Counted from the stretch's first letter, positions 8,418 through 16,026 are shown. The stretch is 64,000 bases of DNA from Oscillospiraceae bacterium (GCA_015067885.1 SVLO01000001.1:1-64000), one strand, 5' to 3'. Numbers and translations are program-made. The notes: generated by a model from the letters alone, not told the origin.

Positions 8418-9599
8418 ATGGAAATCAACGGCGAGATCGTAAACGACGTGGTGCGCTACGACCAACTGGGCCTGTCGGCGGAGATCATGCGTGCCATCGA
8501 CAAAAAGGGCTACGTGCAGGCTACGCCGGTGCAGGCCGGCGCCATCCCCTGTTTTTTGGAGTGGAAGGACGTCATTGCCAAGGCACCCACCGGCACGGGC
8601 AAGACCTTTGCCTTCGGCATCCCCATGGTGGAGCATATCGACCCCGAATGTGACGAGGTCCAGGGCCTTGTGCTGGCCCCCACCCGGGAACTGGCTATCC
8701 AAATTCAGGAGGAGCTGCGTGACCTGTGCGCCTTTAAGGAGGGCGTGCGCACCGTGTGCCTCTACGGTGGCCAGCCCATTGACAAGCAGATCACCCAACT
8801 GAAAAAGCGGCCCCAGATCGTGGTGGCCACCCCCGGCCGGCTCATGGACCACATGAAGCGGCGCACCGTCCGCCTGGACAAGGTACAGACCGTGGTGCTG
8901 GACGAGGCAGACCGTATGCTGGATATGGGTTTCGTCCGGGACGTGACCCGGATCCTGGACCAGATCAAGAACCGCAAAAATATGGGTATGTTCTCCGCCA
9001 CCATCTCCCGGGAGGTCATGGACATCTCCTGGGTCTATCAGCGTGACCCGGTGGAGATCACCGTCCGGGCCGACGAGCAGAACAAGCCCGACATCGCCCA
9101 GTACCGCCTGGACGTGGAGCGCAACGAAAAGGCGGACGTGGTTGCCCGGCTGCTGGAACTGGGCGAGTTCGAATTGGGTATCGCCTTCTGCAACACCAAG
9201 AATATGACCGACCGTCTGGCGGGCCTTTTGCGTATGCGTGGCATAAGCTGCGAGGCGATCCACGGCGACATTCAGCAGCGGGTCCGGGAAAAGACCCTGC
9301 AGAAATTCCGTGAGCGGCAGATGCGGGTGCTGGTGGCCACCGACGTGGCCGCCCGTGGCCTGGACATCGACGACGTGGACGTGGTCTTTAACTACGACAT
9401 TCCCGACGAAAATGAGTACTACATCCACCGCGTGGGCCGTACCGGCCGTGCCAAGCGCCACGGTGTGGCCTATTCCCTGGTGTCCAGCATTACCGAGGGC
9501 ATCCGTCTGGACGATATCAAAAAGAACACCGGCAACGACATTCAGCGGGTCTGCTTCGGCGCGGACGGCCAGCTTGTGCCGGTGGAGGAGAAGAAATAA
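8418..9599 (+). CDS. DEAD-box ATP-dependent RNA helicase
   Basis: A 393-residue helicase core with almost no extensions. In order: Q-motif region, motif I APTGTGKT, Ia PTRELAIQ, GGQ, TPGRLMDH, II LDEADRMLDMGF, III SAT, then the second RecA domain with VATDVAARGLDI (motif V) and HRVGRTGRA (motif VI). It unwinds short RNA duplexes, for example in ribosome assembly, mRNA decay or cold adaptation. The start ATG 8418 follows GGAAAGGAACG; the longer frame from TTG 8385 is not needed. It lacks the C-terminal RNA-binding tail of CshA or DbpA, so I give no symbol. A terminator follows directly. Confidence 0.95.
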   Translation: MEINGEIVNDVVRYDQLGLSAEIMRAIDKKGYVQATPVQAGAIPCFLEWKDVIAKAPTGTGKTFAFGIPMVEHIDPECDEVQGLVLAPTRELAIQIQEELRDLCAFKEGVRTVCLYGGQPIDKQITQLKKRPQIVVATPGRLMDHMKRRTVRLDKVQTVVLDEADRMLDMGFVRDVTRILDQIKNRKNMGMFSATISREVMDISWVYQRDPVEITVRADEQNKPDIAQYRLDVERNEKADVVARLLELGEFELGIAFCNTKNMTDRLAGLLRMRGISCEAIHGDIQQRVREKTLQKFRERQMRVLVATDVAARGLDIDDVDVVFNYDIPDENEYYIHRVGRTGRAKRHGVAYSLVSSITEGIRLDDIKKNTGNDIQRVCFGADGQLVPVEEKK

Positions 9600-9600
9600 C

Positions 9601-9635
9601 GGAATATCCCCACCGACAGGTGGGGATATTTTGAT
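9601..9635 (+). terminator. Intrinsic terminator after the helicase gene
   Basis: An AATATCCCCACC stem with a GACA loop and its complement is followed by a short T-run. The acetyltransferase gene begins 16 bases later. Confidence 0.8.
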
Positions 9636-9650
9636 AGAGGGGGTGCGCCT

Positions 9651-10490
9651 GTGAACGTCATATTGCGGCCGGCGACCGTGGGGGACCGCCCCCGGCTGCG
9701 GGCGCTTTGGAAGCTGGCTTTTGGGGACGGCGATGACTATATCGACTGCTTCTTCGCCGCCTGTCCGGACCCGGAGCGGGTGCTGGTGCTGGAGGACGGG
9801 GGCGGCGTGCAGGCCATGACCGCCTGGTTCGATATGCCCCTTGTGTCCACCAATGGCGGACAATGGCCGGGGGCGTATCTCTACGCCGTGGCCACTCACC
9901 CGGACTGCCGGGGGAGGGGCTACGCCGGGAACTTGCTGGCCTGGGCGGGGGAGTGGCTGCGCGCCAAAGGCTTTGCCTGCCTGACCACGGTACCGGCCAG
10001 CGACAGCCTGCACCGCTTTTTCGCCGCCAACGGCTTTGAAGAACAGTTTGCCCTTACGGAGGGGGAGGTCGTTCCCGACATTGCCCTTTGCCCCGCGCCC
10101 ATTCGGGCGGTGGAGGGGGCGGAGTACGGCCAACTGCGGGAGAAGCTCCTGTCCGGGACCGCCCACGCGGCCTGCGGGCCGGAGGGCCTTGCCTATCAGC
10201 AGGCGGTGTGCCGCCTGTCCGGGGGCGGCCTGTTTGCCGCCGGGACGGGCTGCGCCTGCGTGGAGCGGGCGGGGGACAGGGCGGTGGTCAAGGAACTGCT
10301 TGCCCCGGCGGAGGAACACGCCGCCATCCTTGCTGCCCTTGCAAAGGCCATACCTGCCAACCGCTGGCTGGTGCGCACGCCCTGTCAGAGCGGGCAGGAG
10401 GGGACACCCTTTGCCATGGTCCGCCGACTGGCCAAGCGGCCCGACCAATGGCCCCACGGCCCGGCCTACTTCGGCCTTGCCTTTGATTGA
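9651..10490 (+). CDS. GNAT-family N-acetyltransferase
   Basis: A 279-residue protein with an N-terminal GNAT domain. The acetyl-CoA-binding motif A reads VATHPDCRGRGYAGNLL, at about residues 83-100. The remaining C-terminal half resembles the extended GNAT proteins of Firmicutes (Eis-like layout) more than a small single-domain acetyltransferase, but I see no decisive motif there. GTG 9651 is the start, with GAGGGGGTG as ribosome site. It is cytoplasmic, with no transmembrane segment. The acceptor substrate is unknown. It is the last gene before a strong bidirectional terminator. Confidence 0.85.
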   Translation: MNVILRPATVGDRPRLRALWKLAFGDGDDYIDCFFAACPDPERVLVLEDGGGVQAMTAWFDMPLVSTNGGQWPGAYLYAVATHPDCRGRGYAGNLLAWAGEWLRAKGFACLTTVPASDSLHRFFAANGFEEQFALTEGEVVPDIALCPAPIRAVEGAEYGQLREKLLSGTAHAACGPEGLAYQQAVCRLSGGGLFAAGTGCACVERAGDRAVVKELLAPAEEHAAILAALAKAIPANRWLVRTPCQSGQEGTPFAMVRRLAKRPDQWPHGPAYFGLAFD

Positions 10491-10493
10491 AGT

Positions 10494-10533
10494 AAAAAAC
10501 CGCAGGAAAGCGATGCTTTCCTGCGGTTTTTTG
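10494..10533. terminator. Bidirectional intrinsic terminator
   Basis: AAAAAACCGCAGGAAAGC with its perfect complement, A-run on one side and T-run on the other, between convergent genes. Confidence 0.92.
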
Positions 10534-10902
10534 TCATTCTCCGTACCCCATGGTGACCATGTAGGCCAGGTTGTCCTGGTTGACGTCCATGCGGCCGTAC
10601 TGCACCACCACGTCCACGTCGCTGTGGATATACATGGAATATTGCACCATGATGTCCAGGCCGATGCCGCCGAACAGACGCTCGTCATCGGTGTAGAAGG
10701 CGCTGACCCGCTCGGCGGGGGCGGTGAAGGGGATGCCTTTCACCGGGGGCCGGTCCTCGAAGTAGATGTCGATGAGGCAGTGGGCATCCTGCTGGTTGCG
10801 GTTGAGGATGACCACGCACTCGTGGCCCCGGTAGTCCCTGCAGTCGCCCTTGTGTACCGGGGGACGGTATCCGTCCACGATGCTCCATTCTTTCTTGCCC
10901 AT
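10534..10902 (-). CDS. Sensory-rhodopsin-transducer-like small protein (PF07100-type)
   Basis: A 122-residue soluble protein. The order of conserved pieces matches the family named after the Anabaena sensory rhodopsin transducer: an N-terminal GYRPP, then CVVILN, DAHCLIDIYFEDRPPVKGI, PAERVSAFYTDD, and a terminal DVDVVVQYGRMDVNQ. Family members form small beta-sandwich oligomers. They are widespread in Firmicutes that lack rhodopsins, where their role is unknown; a sugar or ligand-binding role has been suggested. No rhodopsin gene is nearby. ATG 10902 follows AGGAAGTGACAGC. It is a monocistronic gene convergent with the acetyltransferase gene. Confidence 0.8.
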   Translation of the reverse strand: MGKKEWSIVDGYRPPVHKGDCRDYRGHECVVILNRNQQDAHCLIDIYFEDRPPVKGIPFTAPAERVSAFYTDDERLFGGIGLDIMVQYSMYIHSDVDVVVQYGRMDVNQDNLAYMVTMGYGE

Positions 10903-11003
10903 GCTGTCACTTCCTTTTCTGAATTTACTCCAGTATAACAGACAGGCGGCGGCTTTTTATGGATTTTTGGAGAAAAAATTGCCGCAGTTTGGGTACATTT
11001 TGC

Positions 11004-11882
11004 TTACTGCCCGGAAATTTCCGCGATAAACGCCTCGGCAAAGGCGGGCAACCACTTGTTTTTATGGCATAGCAGCTGGCAGCAGGCGAATTGCGTTTGG
11101 TGCGCCACATCAAGCTGCACCACCGCTCCATCCTTTACTGCGGTACTCATAGCGTGGCAGGGGAGGTAGGAAATGCTCTCGCTTTGGGGCAGCAGAGTGC
11201 AGATGGCGTTGAAGTTGTCCACGCTGATGTAGTGATTGACGGCTTGGCCGCAATGGGCGGCCAGTTGATGGAGCAGACCGGGACAAAGGCCGTTCGGCTC
11301 GGTGATGATGAAGGGGTAGGCGAATAATTGCTTCAGCGGGATGTTTTTCCGCCCCGCAAGGGGATGCCGGGGCCCGGCGAAAAAGCCCACCGCCTCCTGC
11401 CGCCGATAGCGGCACAGCAGGGCGGGGTCGGTGACGGGGGTGTAGGAAACAACGAGCAGATCCAAGTGGTTCTGCTTCAAAAGCGCGATCAGTTCGGTGG
11501 TTTGGCCGATTTTCAACTGGAAATCCACCTTGGGAAACCGGGTGTGCAGGCGGGGGAGAACGGGCAGCACGGAGGAAAACAGCAGCGACTCCGAAACGCC
11601 CACCCGCAGGGTGCCCTGCAGATCTTCATCGCTGTGCCCCAGGGCGCTGACCCGGCCCATAATGCGCAAAATTTCCGCCGCGTGGGGCAGAAATTCCTGC
11701 CCGGCGCTGGTCAGGTGGTTCTTGCGTCCGATGCGCTCGAACAGGGGAAAGCCCAGCTCCTCCTCCAGGCGTTGGATGCGCAGGGTAATGGTGGATTGGG
11801 CGTAGTTGAGCTCCTCGGCGGCCCGGGTGAAGCTCTCCTGCTCGGCCACTTCCAAAAAGGTTTTGATACTTTCCATGTCCAT
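11004..11882 (-). CDS. LysR-family transcriptional regulator
   Basis: A 292-residue regulator. The N-terminal winged HTH reads ESFTRAAEELNYAQSTIT and is followed by LEEELGFPLFERIGRK. The C-terminal two-lobed effector domain begins at about residue 90 (LRVGVSESLLFSSVLP). It is divergent from the aminotransferase gene, the usual arrangement in which a LysR protein controls its neighbour and itself. A T-N11-A palindrome lies between them. ATG 11882 follows AGGTGATGTT; a second in-frame ATG is six bases inside. The effector is unknown; an amino acid or keto acid is plausible from the neighbour. Confidence 0.92.
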   Translation of the reverse strand: MDMESIKTFLEVAEQESFTRAAEELNYAQSTITLRIQRLEEELGFPLFERIGRKNHLTSAGQEFLPHAAEILRIMGRVSALGHSDEDLQGTLRVGVSESLLFSSVLPVLPRLHTRFPKVDFQLKIGQTTELIALLKQNHLDLLVVSYTPVTDPALLCRYRRQEAVGFFAGPRHPLAGRKNIPLKQLFAYPFIITEPNGLCPGLLHQLAAHCGQAVNHYISVDNFNAICTLLPQSESISYLPCHAMSTAVKDGAVVQLDVAHQTQFACCQLLCHKNKWLPAFAEAFIAEISGQ

Positions 11883-11899
11883 AACATCACCTGCTATTT

Positions 11900-11914
11900 A
11901 TCGGAAAAACCGAT
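11900..11914. promoter_or_regulatory. Putative LysR-type operator (T-N11-A)
   Basis: ATCGG-AAAAA-CCGAT is a perfect 5-bp inverted repeat with the T-N11-A layout of LysR sites. It lies 17 bases upstream of the lysR start and about 23 bases upstream of the -35 of the aminotransferase promoter, the position expected for activation and autoregulation. Confidence 0.6.
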
Positions 11915-11936
11915 GGATAAAATAAAAACAATCAAT

Positions 11937-11965
11937 TTTACAAAATGATTTATACCATATAAAAT
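11937..11965 (+). promoter_or_regulatory. Sigma-A promoter of the aminotransferase gene
   Basis: TTTACA (11937-11942), a 17-bp spacer, TAAAAT (11960-11965). Confidence 0.7.
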
Positions 11966-12003
11966 GAGGCAAGTAAAGCGAAAACAAGAAAGAAGGATGC
12001 TCC

Positions 12004-12849
12004 ATGAAAAATTTGGGTTACTACAACGGCAGGTGCGACGAAATTGAGAACGTTCTCATTCCTATGTATGACCGTGCCTGCTTCTTCGGGGACGGCATTT
12101 ACGATGCCACCTGTAGCCGCAACCACAGGATCTTTGCCCTAGACGAGCATGTGGACCGCTTTTTCAGCAGTGCGGAGCTGCTGGCCATTGACCTGCCCTG
12201 CACCAAGCAGGAATTGAAGGACCTGCTGAACGACTTGGTCAAAAAGATGGACAGCGGCGAGAATTTCGTCTATTTTCAGGCCACCCGCGGCGGCGGCCCG
12301 GTGCGCAACCATACCTTTACCGAGGGGGCCAAGGCCAATCTGTGGGTCAATATGTTCCACAAGCCCATGATGGACATTTACAAAAAAATCACCCTCATTA
12401 CGTTGGAGGACACCCGCTTCTTCCACTGCAACATCAAGACCATCAACCTCATCCCCGCGGTGGTGGCGGCGGAGAAGGCCAAGCAGGCCGGATGCTTCGA
12501 GGCGGTGCTGCACCGCAGCGGCCGGGTCACCGAGGGCAGCCACAGCAACGTCCACATCATCAAGGACGGCACCCTCATTACCGCGCCGCTGGACAACCTG
12601 ATTTTGCCCGGTATCGCCCGCAAGCACATCATCAAGGCCTGCGGCGTGCTGGGTATCCCGGTGGAGGAGCGTCCCTATCAGGTGGAGGACCTGTTCGCCG
12701 CCGACGAGATTTTGGTGTCCTCCGCCAGCACCATGTGCCTGTCGGCCGAGGAGCTGGACGGCAAGTCCGTGGGCGGCAAGGCCCCGGAACTGCTGAAAAA
12801 GCTGCAGGATTACCTGATGGAAGAGTTTTTGAACGAAACCGCAGAGTAA
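12004..12849 (+). CDS. Class IV aminotransferase, D-amino-acid-transaminase-like
   Basis: A 281-residue PLP enzyme of fold type IV. The Schiff-base lysine lies in NIKTINLIPAV and the cofactor-binding glutamate in VTEGSHSNVHII. GDGIYDATC near the N-terminus and SSASTMCLSAEEL near the C-terminus are typical of D-alanine aminotransferases, although branched-chain aminotransferases and aminodeoxychorismate lyases share the fold. The D-amino-acid reading is an inference from overall length and the motif wording. AGAAAGAAGG precedes ATG 12004. It is divergent from a LysR gene that probably controls it, and it ends at a terminator that overlaps the 3' end of tRNA-Ala. Confidence 0.85.
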   Translation: MKNLGYYNGRCDEIENVLIPMYDRACFFGDGIYDATCSRNHRIFALDEHVDRFFSSAELLAIDLPCTKQELKDLLNDLVKKMDSGENFVYFQATRGGGPVRNHTFTEGAKANLWVNMFHKPMMDIYKKITLITLEDTRFFHCNIKTINLIPAVVAAEKAKQAGCFEAVLHRSGRVTEGSHSNVHIIKDGTLITAPLDNLILPGIARKHIIKACGVLGIPVEERPYQVEDLFAADEILVSSASTMCLSAEELDGKSVGGKAPELLKKLQDYLMEEFLNETAE

Positions 12850-12853
12850 ACAG

Positions 12854-12888
12854 AAAAGCTCGCTTGTCATTTGACAAGCGAGCTTTTT
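12854..12888. terminator. Terminator shared by the aminotransferase gene and tRNA-Ala
   Basis: AAAAGCTCGCTTGTC pairs with its complement around an ATTT loop and is followed by TTTTT. On the other strand it directly follows the tRNA CCA end, so it serves both units. Confidence 0.88.
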
Positions 12889-12963
12889 GGTGGACCTAAT
12901 CGGGATCGAACCGACGACCTTACGGATGCGAACCGTACGCTCTCCCAGCTGAGCTATAGGCCC
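12888..12963 (-). tRNA. tRNA-Ala (anticodon CGC)
   Basis: A 76-nt cloverleaf on the minus strand. The acceptor GGGCCTA pairs with TAGGTCC, and CCA is encoded. The D-arm is AGCTCAGCTGGGAGAGC, the anticodon stem is TACGG/CCGTA with loop TTCGCAT and anticodon CGC at 12930-12928. The T-arm is GTCGGTTCGATCCCGAT. It reads GCG codons, consistent with a GC-rich genome. Confidence 0.95.
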
Positions 12964-12979
12964 AAACAGAACACAACAC

Positions 12980-13008
12980 ATTATAAAGCACTTTGCTGCA
13001 TTTGTAAA
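12980..13008 (-). promoter_or_regulatory. Promoter of tRNA-Ala
   Basis: Read leftward: TTTACA (13008-13003), a 17-bp spacer, TATAAT (12985-12980). Confidence 0.8.
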
Positions 13009-13018
13009 GAGATTTTTG

Positions 13019-13047
13019 CAAAAATGGGCGGGTCTTTCGACCCGCCC
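13019..13047 (-). terminator. Terminator of the phage-derived lysis operon
   Basis: On the minus strand GGGCGGGTC-GAAA-GACCCGCCC is followed by ATTTTTG, 13 bases after the endolysin stop codon. It bounds the leftward operon on its distal side. Confidence 0.9.
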
Positions 13048-13059
13048 AAGGGCATTGGG

Positions 13060-13713
13060 TCAGCGGGCCGCCATGATCATGGTGGCCACCTCCTCCCGGG
13101 TGGCAAAGCTGCCCGGGCGGGTGCCGTCGGTGATGCCGGCGGCCTTGGCCTCCGCCATGCGGCTCCAACTGCTGGCGGGTTGGGCGGCCTGGCGGAGCAG
13201 CCAGGCAGTGAGCATGGCCTCAAATTGTTCCTGAGTCAAATCGGTGTCCTCCTCCTTATATGCGGGGCGGTAGGCCCCCACGATGTATTTTTTGTCCCGG
13301 GTGCGGCGCATGACCGCACCGCCGTTGGCCTCGTTCCCTGTGCCGGTGTTGCCGTCGATGGTGGTGATGCATCTACCATCCCAGCTCTCGCACAGGCCCA
13401 CGTGGGCGGCGTTGCCCCGGCCGTTGAAGTTGAAAAAGATAATGTCCCCGGGGCGGTAGTCCGTTACCCGCTGCTTTTTGTGGAAGTCCAGCAGGGCGGG
13501 GCAGTAGGCGGTCTGGCTGCCGCCGAAGAACAGCTCCGCCGCCCCGGCCTGACGGAACACCCACCACAGAAATGCGCAGCACCAGGGATAGGCGCTGCCC
13601 GATACCTCCCGCCGGTAGTAGGCGGTATTGTATTTGACACGGTTGGAGCCGGCGGGGGACTCCGTTACCCCCAGCTCGCCCCGGGCGACAGCCAAAATCC
13701 GTTCCGCGGTCAT
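13060..13713 (-). CDS. Phage-type endolysin with N-terminal CHAP amidase domain
   Basis: A 217-residue protein without signal peptide, expected to need a holin to reach the wall. The CHAP cysteine-peptidase/amidase domain has YPWCCAFLWWVF (catalytic Cys at about residue 46) and NAAHVGLCES (catalytic His at about 104), followed by TIDGNTG. The C-terminal ~55 residues (SSWSRMAEAKAAGITDGTRP, ending in REEVATMIMAAR) resemble one SLH-like repeat, a possible wall-binding piece. It is the last gene of the leftward cassette, overlaps the holin stop by four bases, and precedes a strong terminator. All key residues are present. Confidence 0.9.
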   Translation of the reverse strand: MTAERILAVARGELGVTESPAGSNRVKYNTAYYRREVSGSAYPWCCAFLWWVFRQAGAAELFFGGSQTAYCPALLDFHKKQRVTDYRPGDIIFFNFNGRGNAAHVGLCESWDGRCITTIDGNTGTGNEANGGAVMRRTRDKKYIVGAYRPAYKEEDTDLTQEQFEAMLTAWLLRQAAQPASSWSRMAEAKAAGITDGTRPGSFATREEVATMIMAAR

Positions 13714-14015
13714 TGGGCCTCCTCCGCTGCGGCGTGCAGCTTCAGCACGGCGGCCTCCACCGCGTCCCGCACCTGTCGCAGGTTCACGTCATAGCCCTGC
13801 TCAGCCAGCAGGGACAGGGCGTACTGCAGGCGCTCCTGACCGCTGCATTGGCTGAACAACTGCTGGGCCGCTGCCACGGCGACGTCCACCCAGCGCAGCA
13901 GGTCGCTGCGCTGTTCGGCGGTGGTTTTGCTGCGCAGCCAGGGGATAAGGAACAGGCTGACCGCTACCGCGGCCGCGGCCACCAGGGCGTTGATCAATGG
14001 GGTCAAATCAATCAT
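13710..14015 (-). CDS. Phage holin, LL-H-like
   Basis: A 101-residue protein with one N-terminal membrane segment (NALVAAAAVAVSLFLIPWLRS) and a charged helical remainder, matching the layout of LL-H-family holins (PF09682 type). Holins permeabilise the membrane and release endolysin. ATG 14015 is chosen because AAGGAGGTTTCCT lies before it; the longer frame to 14090 would overlap the upstream gene heavily. It overlaps the preceding small membrane gene by 8 bases and the following endolysin gene by 4, so the three are translationally coupled as a lysis module. Confidence 0.8.
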   Translation of the reverse strand: MIDLTPLINALVAAAAVAVSLFLIPWLRSKTTAEQRSDLLRWVDVAVAAAQQLFSQCSGQERLQYALSLLAEQGYDVNLRQVRDAVEAAVLKLHAAAEEAQ

Positions 14016-14247
14016 AGGAAACCTCCTTATTGGTGTGTTTTTTGTCGCAGAGGGCCGTTTTGGCGAACATGATGACAAGCTCGCCGCCAAAAAAGGCCAG
14101 GGTCACGCCCAGCAGGGCGGCGGGGTCGTGGCCGGTGCGGGACAGGATGCGAAAGGCCCAAAGGCAGCAGCCCGCCCCGCCCGCCACACAGACCACCACC
14201 ATTACCTTGCTGAACAGATGGGGGACGGACCTTATTTGCCCCAGCAC
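14008..14247 (-). CDS. Small membrane protein of the phage-derived cassette
   Basis: A 79-residue protein with two hydrophobic segments (SKVMVVVCVAGGAGCCLWAF and LLGVTLAFFGGELVIMF). GTG 14247 is the start, with GGAGG six bases upstream, and its first codons overlap the end of the 58-residue gene. Two-segment small proteins next to a holin are often a second holin or an antiholin, but no motif proves this. It overlaps the LL-H-like holin gene by 8 bases. Confidence 0.65.
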   Translation of the reverse strand: MLGQIRSVPHLFSKVMVVVCVAGGAGCCLWAFRILSRTGHDPAALLGVTLAFFGGELVIMFAKTALCDKKHTNKEVSYD

Positions 14248-14408
14248 GTGGTTGCCTCCTGTGTCTGGATGGCCTCATACTCTGTTTGGGGGATGGGATG
14301 GTAGCTGTCGGGGCTGGCACCCTCCGCCAGCCAAATGATCGTGCCATAGTCCCTGCCGTTGGTCAGCACCGTACCCTCATCGGCATACAAAACGGTTCTT
14401 ACTTTCAT
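14232..14408 (-). CDS. Small phage-type protein of unknown function (58 aa)
   Basis: An open frame of 58 codons starting MKVRTVLYADEGTVLTNG and ending TTCWGK. The ribosome site AAGGAGGATAACGT is one of the best in the window, so the gene is very likely translated. It overlaps the next gene by 16 bases. Small acidic proteins in this position, between tail/baseplate genes and the holin, are common in Clostridia phages; none that I can name matches clearly. Confidence 0.6.
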   Translation of the reverse strand: MKVRTVLYADEGTVLTNGRDYGTIIWLAEGASPDSYHPIPQTEYEAIQTQEATTCWGK

Positions 14409-14420
14409 ACGTTATCCTCC

Positions 14421-15113
14421 TTACGAAAGAACAAAGGTCCAATTGGGTTTTGCCGCGATCAGCGCCGCCCATTCATCGTCAGTGTACGCGGCGGTTACCT
14501 TGGCCTGATTGAGTGTGACCGTGCCGCTGCCGCTCAGCCGGTCAACAAAGGCGGCGATACGCTCCGCGTCCGTCTGCTCGGTGTATTTCACCAATACCAC
14601 GGTGTAGACGAAGCCCTCGGCGAATATTACGGTATCCCCCGTTTTGCCCACGTCATGAATGGTAACAACGCCGTCCTGCGTGCGGGAGTACCGTTCCGGG
14701 ATACGCTTGGTACCCATGGAAAAATATGTGATGGCATTGCTGGCCGGGTTGGCCTTCATGGTAAAACCGCCCGGCATACCGAAGGCTCTGTTGTCAAAGC
14801 AGAACAGCATCAAAGCGTCCTGCGTGTCGGAAGCAAGCGGGTCAAAACCGATGACCTGTACGGCGTCCGGCTCAAAGGGGCAATAGAAGGAAACCGAAGG
14901 GGTACCATCGCCCACAAAGCTATGGGCAAAGTGTTTGGCGGCGCAGATGGCTGCACCGGCGTCAATGCCGTCCGCCCTGCCCCGGTCATACTGCGCGGTC
15001 AGGTCCGCCGCGGTGTAGCCCTTGCCTGCCACAAGAATATTCCGGTCACAATATTTGCCCGCCGTGGGCAGCTCGATGGTGGTGCCGCCAGCCACTTCAA
15101 AGAGAAAGCTCAT
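14421..15113 (-). CDS. Phage tail/baseplate-like protein of unknown function
   Basis: A 230-residue protein, mostly predicted beta and soluble. The N-terminal stretch ILVAGKGYTAADLTAQYDRG resembles leader segments of phage structural proteins that sit just upstream of holins in Clostridia phages. I cannot name a family. It overlaps the upstream 193-residue gene by four bases and is followed after 12 bases by the 58-residue gene. The structural (tail-tip or fibre-like) role is inferred from position and wording only. Confidence 0.6.
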   Translation of the reverse strand: MSFLFEVAGGTTIELPTAGKYCDRNILVAGKGYTAADLTAQYDRGRADGIDAGAAICAAKHFAHSFVGDGTPSVSFYCPFEPDAVQVIGFDPLASDTQDALMLFCFDNRAFGMPGGFTMKANPASNAITYFSMGTKRIPERYSRTQDGVVTIHDVGKTGDTVIFAEGFVYTVVLVKYTEQTDAERIAAFVDRLSGSGTVTLNQAKVTAAYTDDEWAALIAAKPNWTFVLS

Positions 15114-15691
15114 GCCATCACCACCTCCCCCTGATAGGCGGGCAGGGCGGCCAGCACCGCCGCCACCAGGGCGGAGGTGTCCGCTTCGGTCAGCTCGTAG
15201 GCGGGTCCGATGGCGGGCAAACCGCTGTCCGTGTACGCCTCACCGTTCCACAGCCACCAGCGCTGCTCCCGAATGATGGGCGGGTGGTTGACATAACTCT
15301 CCGCATCCTTGCGAATGGCAAGGATGCGCTGCTCGGCATCGGAGAATTCCGTGGGCAGGGTGGGCCACTGCCTGTCCCCGCACAGGGAGCGGGGGACGAA
15401 CAGGGTGATGATGTTGGTGTGGCGGATCACCTCGCCCTGACTGCCACGCAGCTGCATACGGTAAAAACCGCCGGGGCCAAGCTGCTGGGCCGTGAGCAGG
15501 ACGGATACGTTGCCGTTTTGGCGCCGCTCCAGGGGCCAAAGGTCCATCCGGTCGTCCACCTGCACCAGCATGGTCCAGTCCCAGCCCTCGGGCAGGGGGC
15601 CGGTGACGGTCAGTTCCCGGCTCAGGTGGTCGTTTTGCTGCAGGGTGAACCGGGGGTCGGTCCAGATCTGCCAGTCGTTGAATTGAATCAT
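15110..15691 (-). CDS. Phage baseplate-like protein (upper-baseplate/BppU-like layout)
   Basis: A 193-residue protein. The N-terminus (MIQFNDWQIWTDPRF, then LTVTGPLPEGWDWTMLVQV) is Trp-rich and beta-structured. It resembles the N-terminal domain of baseplate proteins that handle RBP attachment in Gram-positive siphophages. RILAIRKDAESYVNHPP begins a helical C-terminal part. ATG 15691 is preceded by AAGGAGGTTTTCT. It lies between the sigma-like regulator and the 230-residue gene. The assignment rests on general resemblance, not on a catalytic motif. Confidence 0.55.
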   Translation of the reverse strand: MIQFNDWQIWTDPRFTLQQNDHLSRELTVTGPLPEGWDWTMLVQVDDRMDLWPLERRQNGNVSVLLTAQQLGPGGFYRMQLRGSQGEVIRHTNIITLFVPRSLCGDRQWPTLPTEFSDAEQRILAIRKDAESYVNHPPIIREQRWWLWNGEAYTDSGLPAIGPAYELTEADTSALVAAVLAALPAYQGEVVMA

Positions 15692-15702
15692 AGAAAACCT
15701 CC

Positions 15703-16026
15703 TTATTTCATGTGTTTGAGATAACGCTCGGCACCATAGCGCAGACAGCGCTGCAGCTTTCGTTCCCCGCGCAGGATGGTGCGGGAAACGGTGGAGGGGT
15801 CCACACCCAACCGGCGGGCGATTTCCGTCTGGCTGAGCTGCTGGACGTAATACATGGTCAGCAGCGTGCGCTGACGGGGGGTGATGTCCTCGTTCAGACA
15901 GCGGATCAAATTCTGCTTGAGCAGATTCAGGCTGTCGGTATTGGTATTTTCCTCGGACAGGCGGCGCATATAGGTCACCATGTCCCGGCTGTAGGGTTGC
16001 CCCCGTCGATAGCGCGGGTCAGCCAT
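15703..16026 (-). CDS. Sigma-region-4-like / ArpU-type phage regulator
   Basis: A 107-residue basic protein. Its C-terminal half is a clear sigma-70 region 4 HTH: RTLLTMYYVQQLSQTEIARR then LGVDPSTVSRTILRGERKL. There is no region 2, so it cannot be a complete sigma factor. Proteins of this kind (ArpU/RinA-like) often control late operons in Gram-positive phages. It overlaps the upstream 76-residue gene by 8 bases. Within this cassette it may act on its own operon or elsewhere on the chromosome; no second promoter is evident downstream of it. Confidence 0.75.
   Translation of the reverse strand: MADPRYRRGQPYSRDMVTYMRRLSEENTNTDSLNLLKQNLIRCLNEDITPRQRTLLTMYYVQQLSQTEIARRLGVDPSTVSRTILRGERKLQRCLRYGAERYLKHMK

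Noticed and set aside
8140-10688. Leftward ~850-codon frame over the helicase and acetyltransferase genes
   Set aside because: Antisense shadow of two clear genes with intact motifs on the plus strand; GC-rich third positions keep the frame open.
12888-13060. tRNA-Ala as the attachment site of a prophage at 13-17.6 kb
   Set aside because: The cassette lies on the 5' side of the tRNA, no second copy of the tRNA 3' end is visible near 17.5 kb, and there is no integrase gene.
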